Source: an uncultured Bacilli bacterium
GTDB lineage: Bacteria > Bacillota_I > Bacilli_A > RF39 > UBA660
DNA: 12,493 nucleotides
Direction: 5' to 3'
Assembly (NCBI GenBank): GCA_947584105.1
Contig: CANPWK010000019.1
Coordinates: 1 to 12,493 of the forward strand
The position numbers and the translations under genes are program-made. Below are positions 12,493 through 12,493 of the stretch, one piece after another; positions within the stretch are counted from its first letter, which is position 1; every line of letters starts with the position of its first letter. The notes beneath the pieces were generated by a model, which did not search any database, was not told the origin of the DNA, and worked only from the letters and a program-made list of their open reading frames with translations.

Positions 12493-12493
12493 T

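Overview
This window comes from a very AT-rich, low-GC Gram-positive (Bacillota) genome, most likely the Bacilli side (Erysipelotrichales/RF39-like uncultured gut relatives). Full-length proteins appear with TGA read as stop. Shine-Dalgarno sites are strong and of the GGAGG/GGTGA type. A T-box leader precedes the glycyl-tRNA synthetase gene. The organism is probably a spore-former: there is a convincing SspI small acid-soluble spore protein gene, a tiny YjcZ-type sporulation membrane protein at the left edge, and a small coat-like protein next to sspI.

Layout, left to right: (1) 1-72, partial YjcZ-like gene (-). (2) 218-1540, PrsA/parvulin-type foldase anchored by a membrane helix (+), convergent on recX (-) through one bidirectional terminator. 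(3) 2366-6982, an apparent six-gene minus-strand operon in the order lipoprotein, acidic disordered protein, DUF948 (YtxG-like), YtxH, small one-TM protein, and a tandem solute-binding-domain receptor with a degenerate GGDEF domain. (4) trmB (-), divergent from a coat-like gene and sspI (+). (5) glyS (-) behind a very short T-box leader. (6) a SIS-domain protein and a compact HTH-WYL regulator (-), separated by a long perfect inverted repeat that covers the ribosome binding site of the SIS gene. (7) tRNA-Glu(CUC) (-). (8) the C-terminal part of an unrecognised protein (-) running off the right edge.

The genes fall into housekeeping (trmB, glyS, recX, tRNA, foldase), spore formation (yjcZ-like, coat-like, sspI) and cell-envelope functions (the six-gene operon). 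DUF948-ytxH lying near trmB recalls the ytmQ(trmB)...sftA-murC-ytxG-ytxH neighbourhood of Bacillus subtilis. The acidic protein, which starts with an amphipathic helix and carries a conserved-looking ISPVYG motif, sits where an sftA-type gene might be expected.

Two genome-wide habits are visible. Most intrinsic terminators are folded into the last codons, with the stop codon inside the hairpin. Most promoters place the predicted transcription start within a few bases of the Shine-Dalgarno site. All identifications rest on reading motifs by eye; no database search was run.
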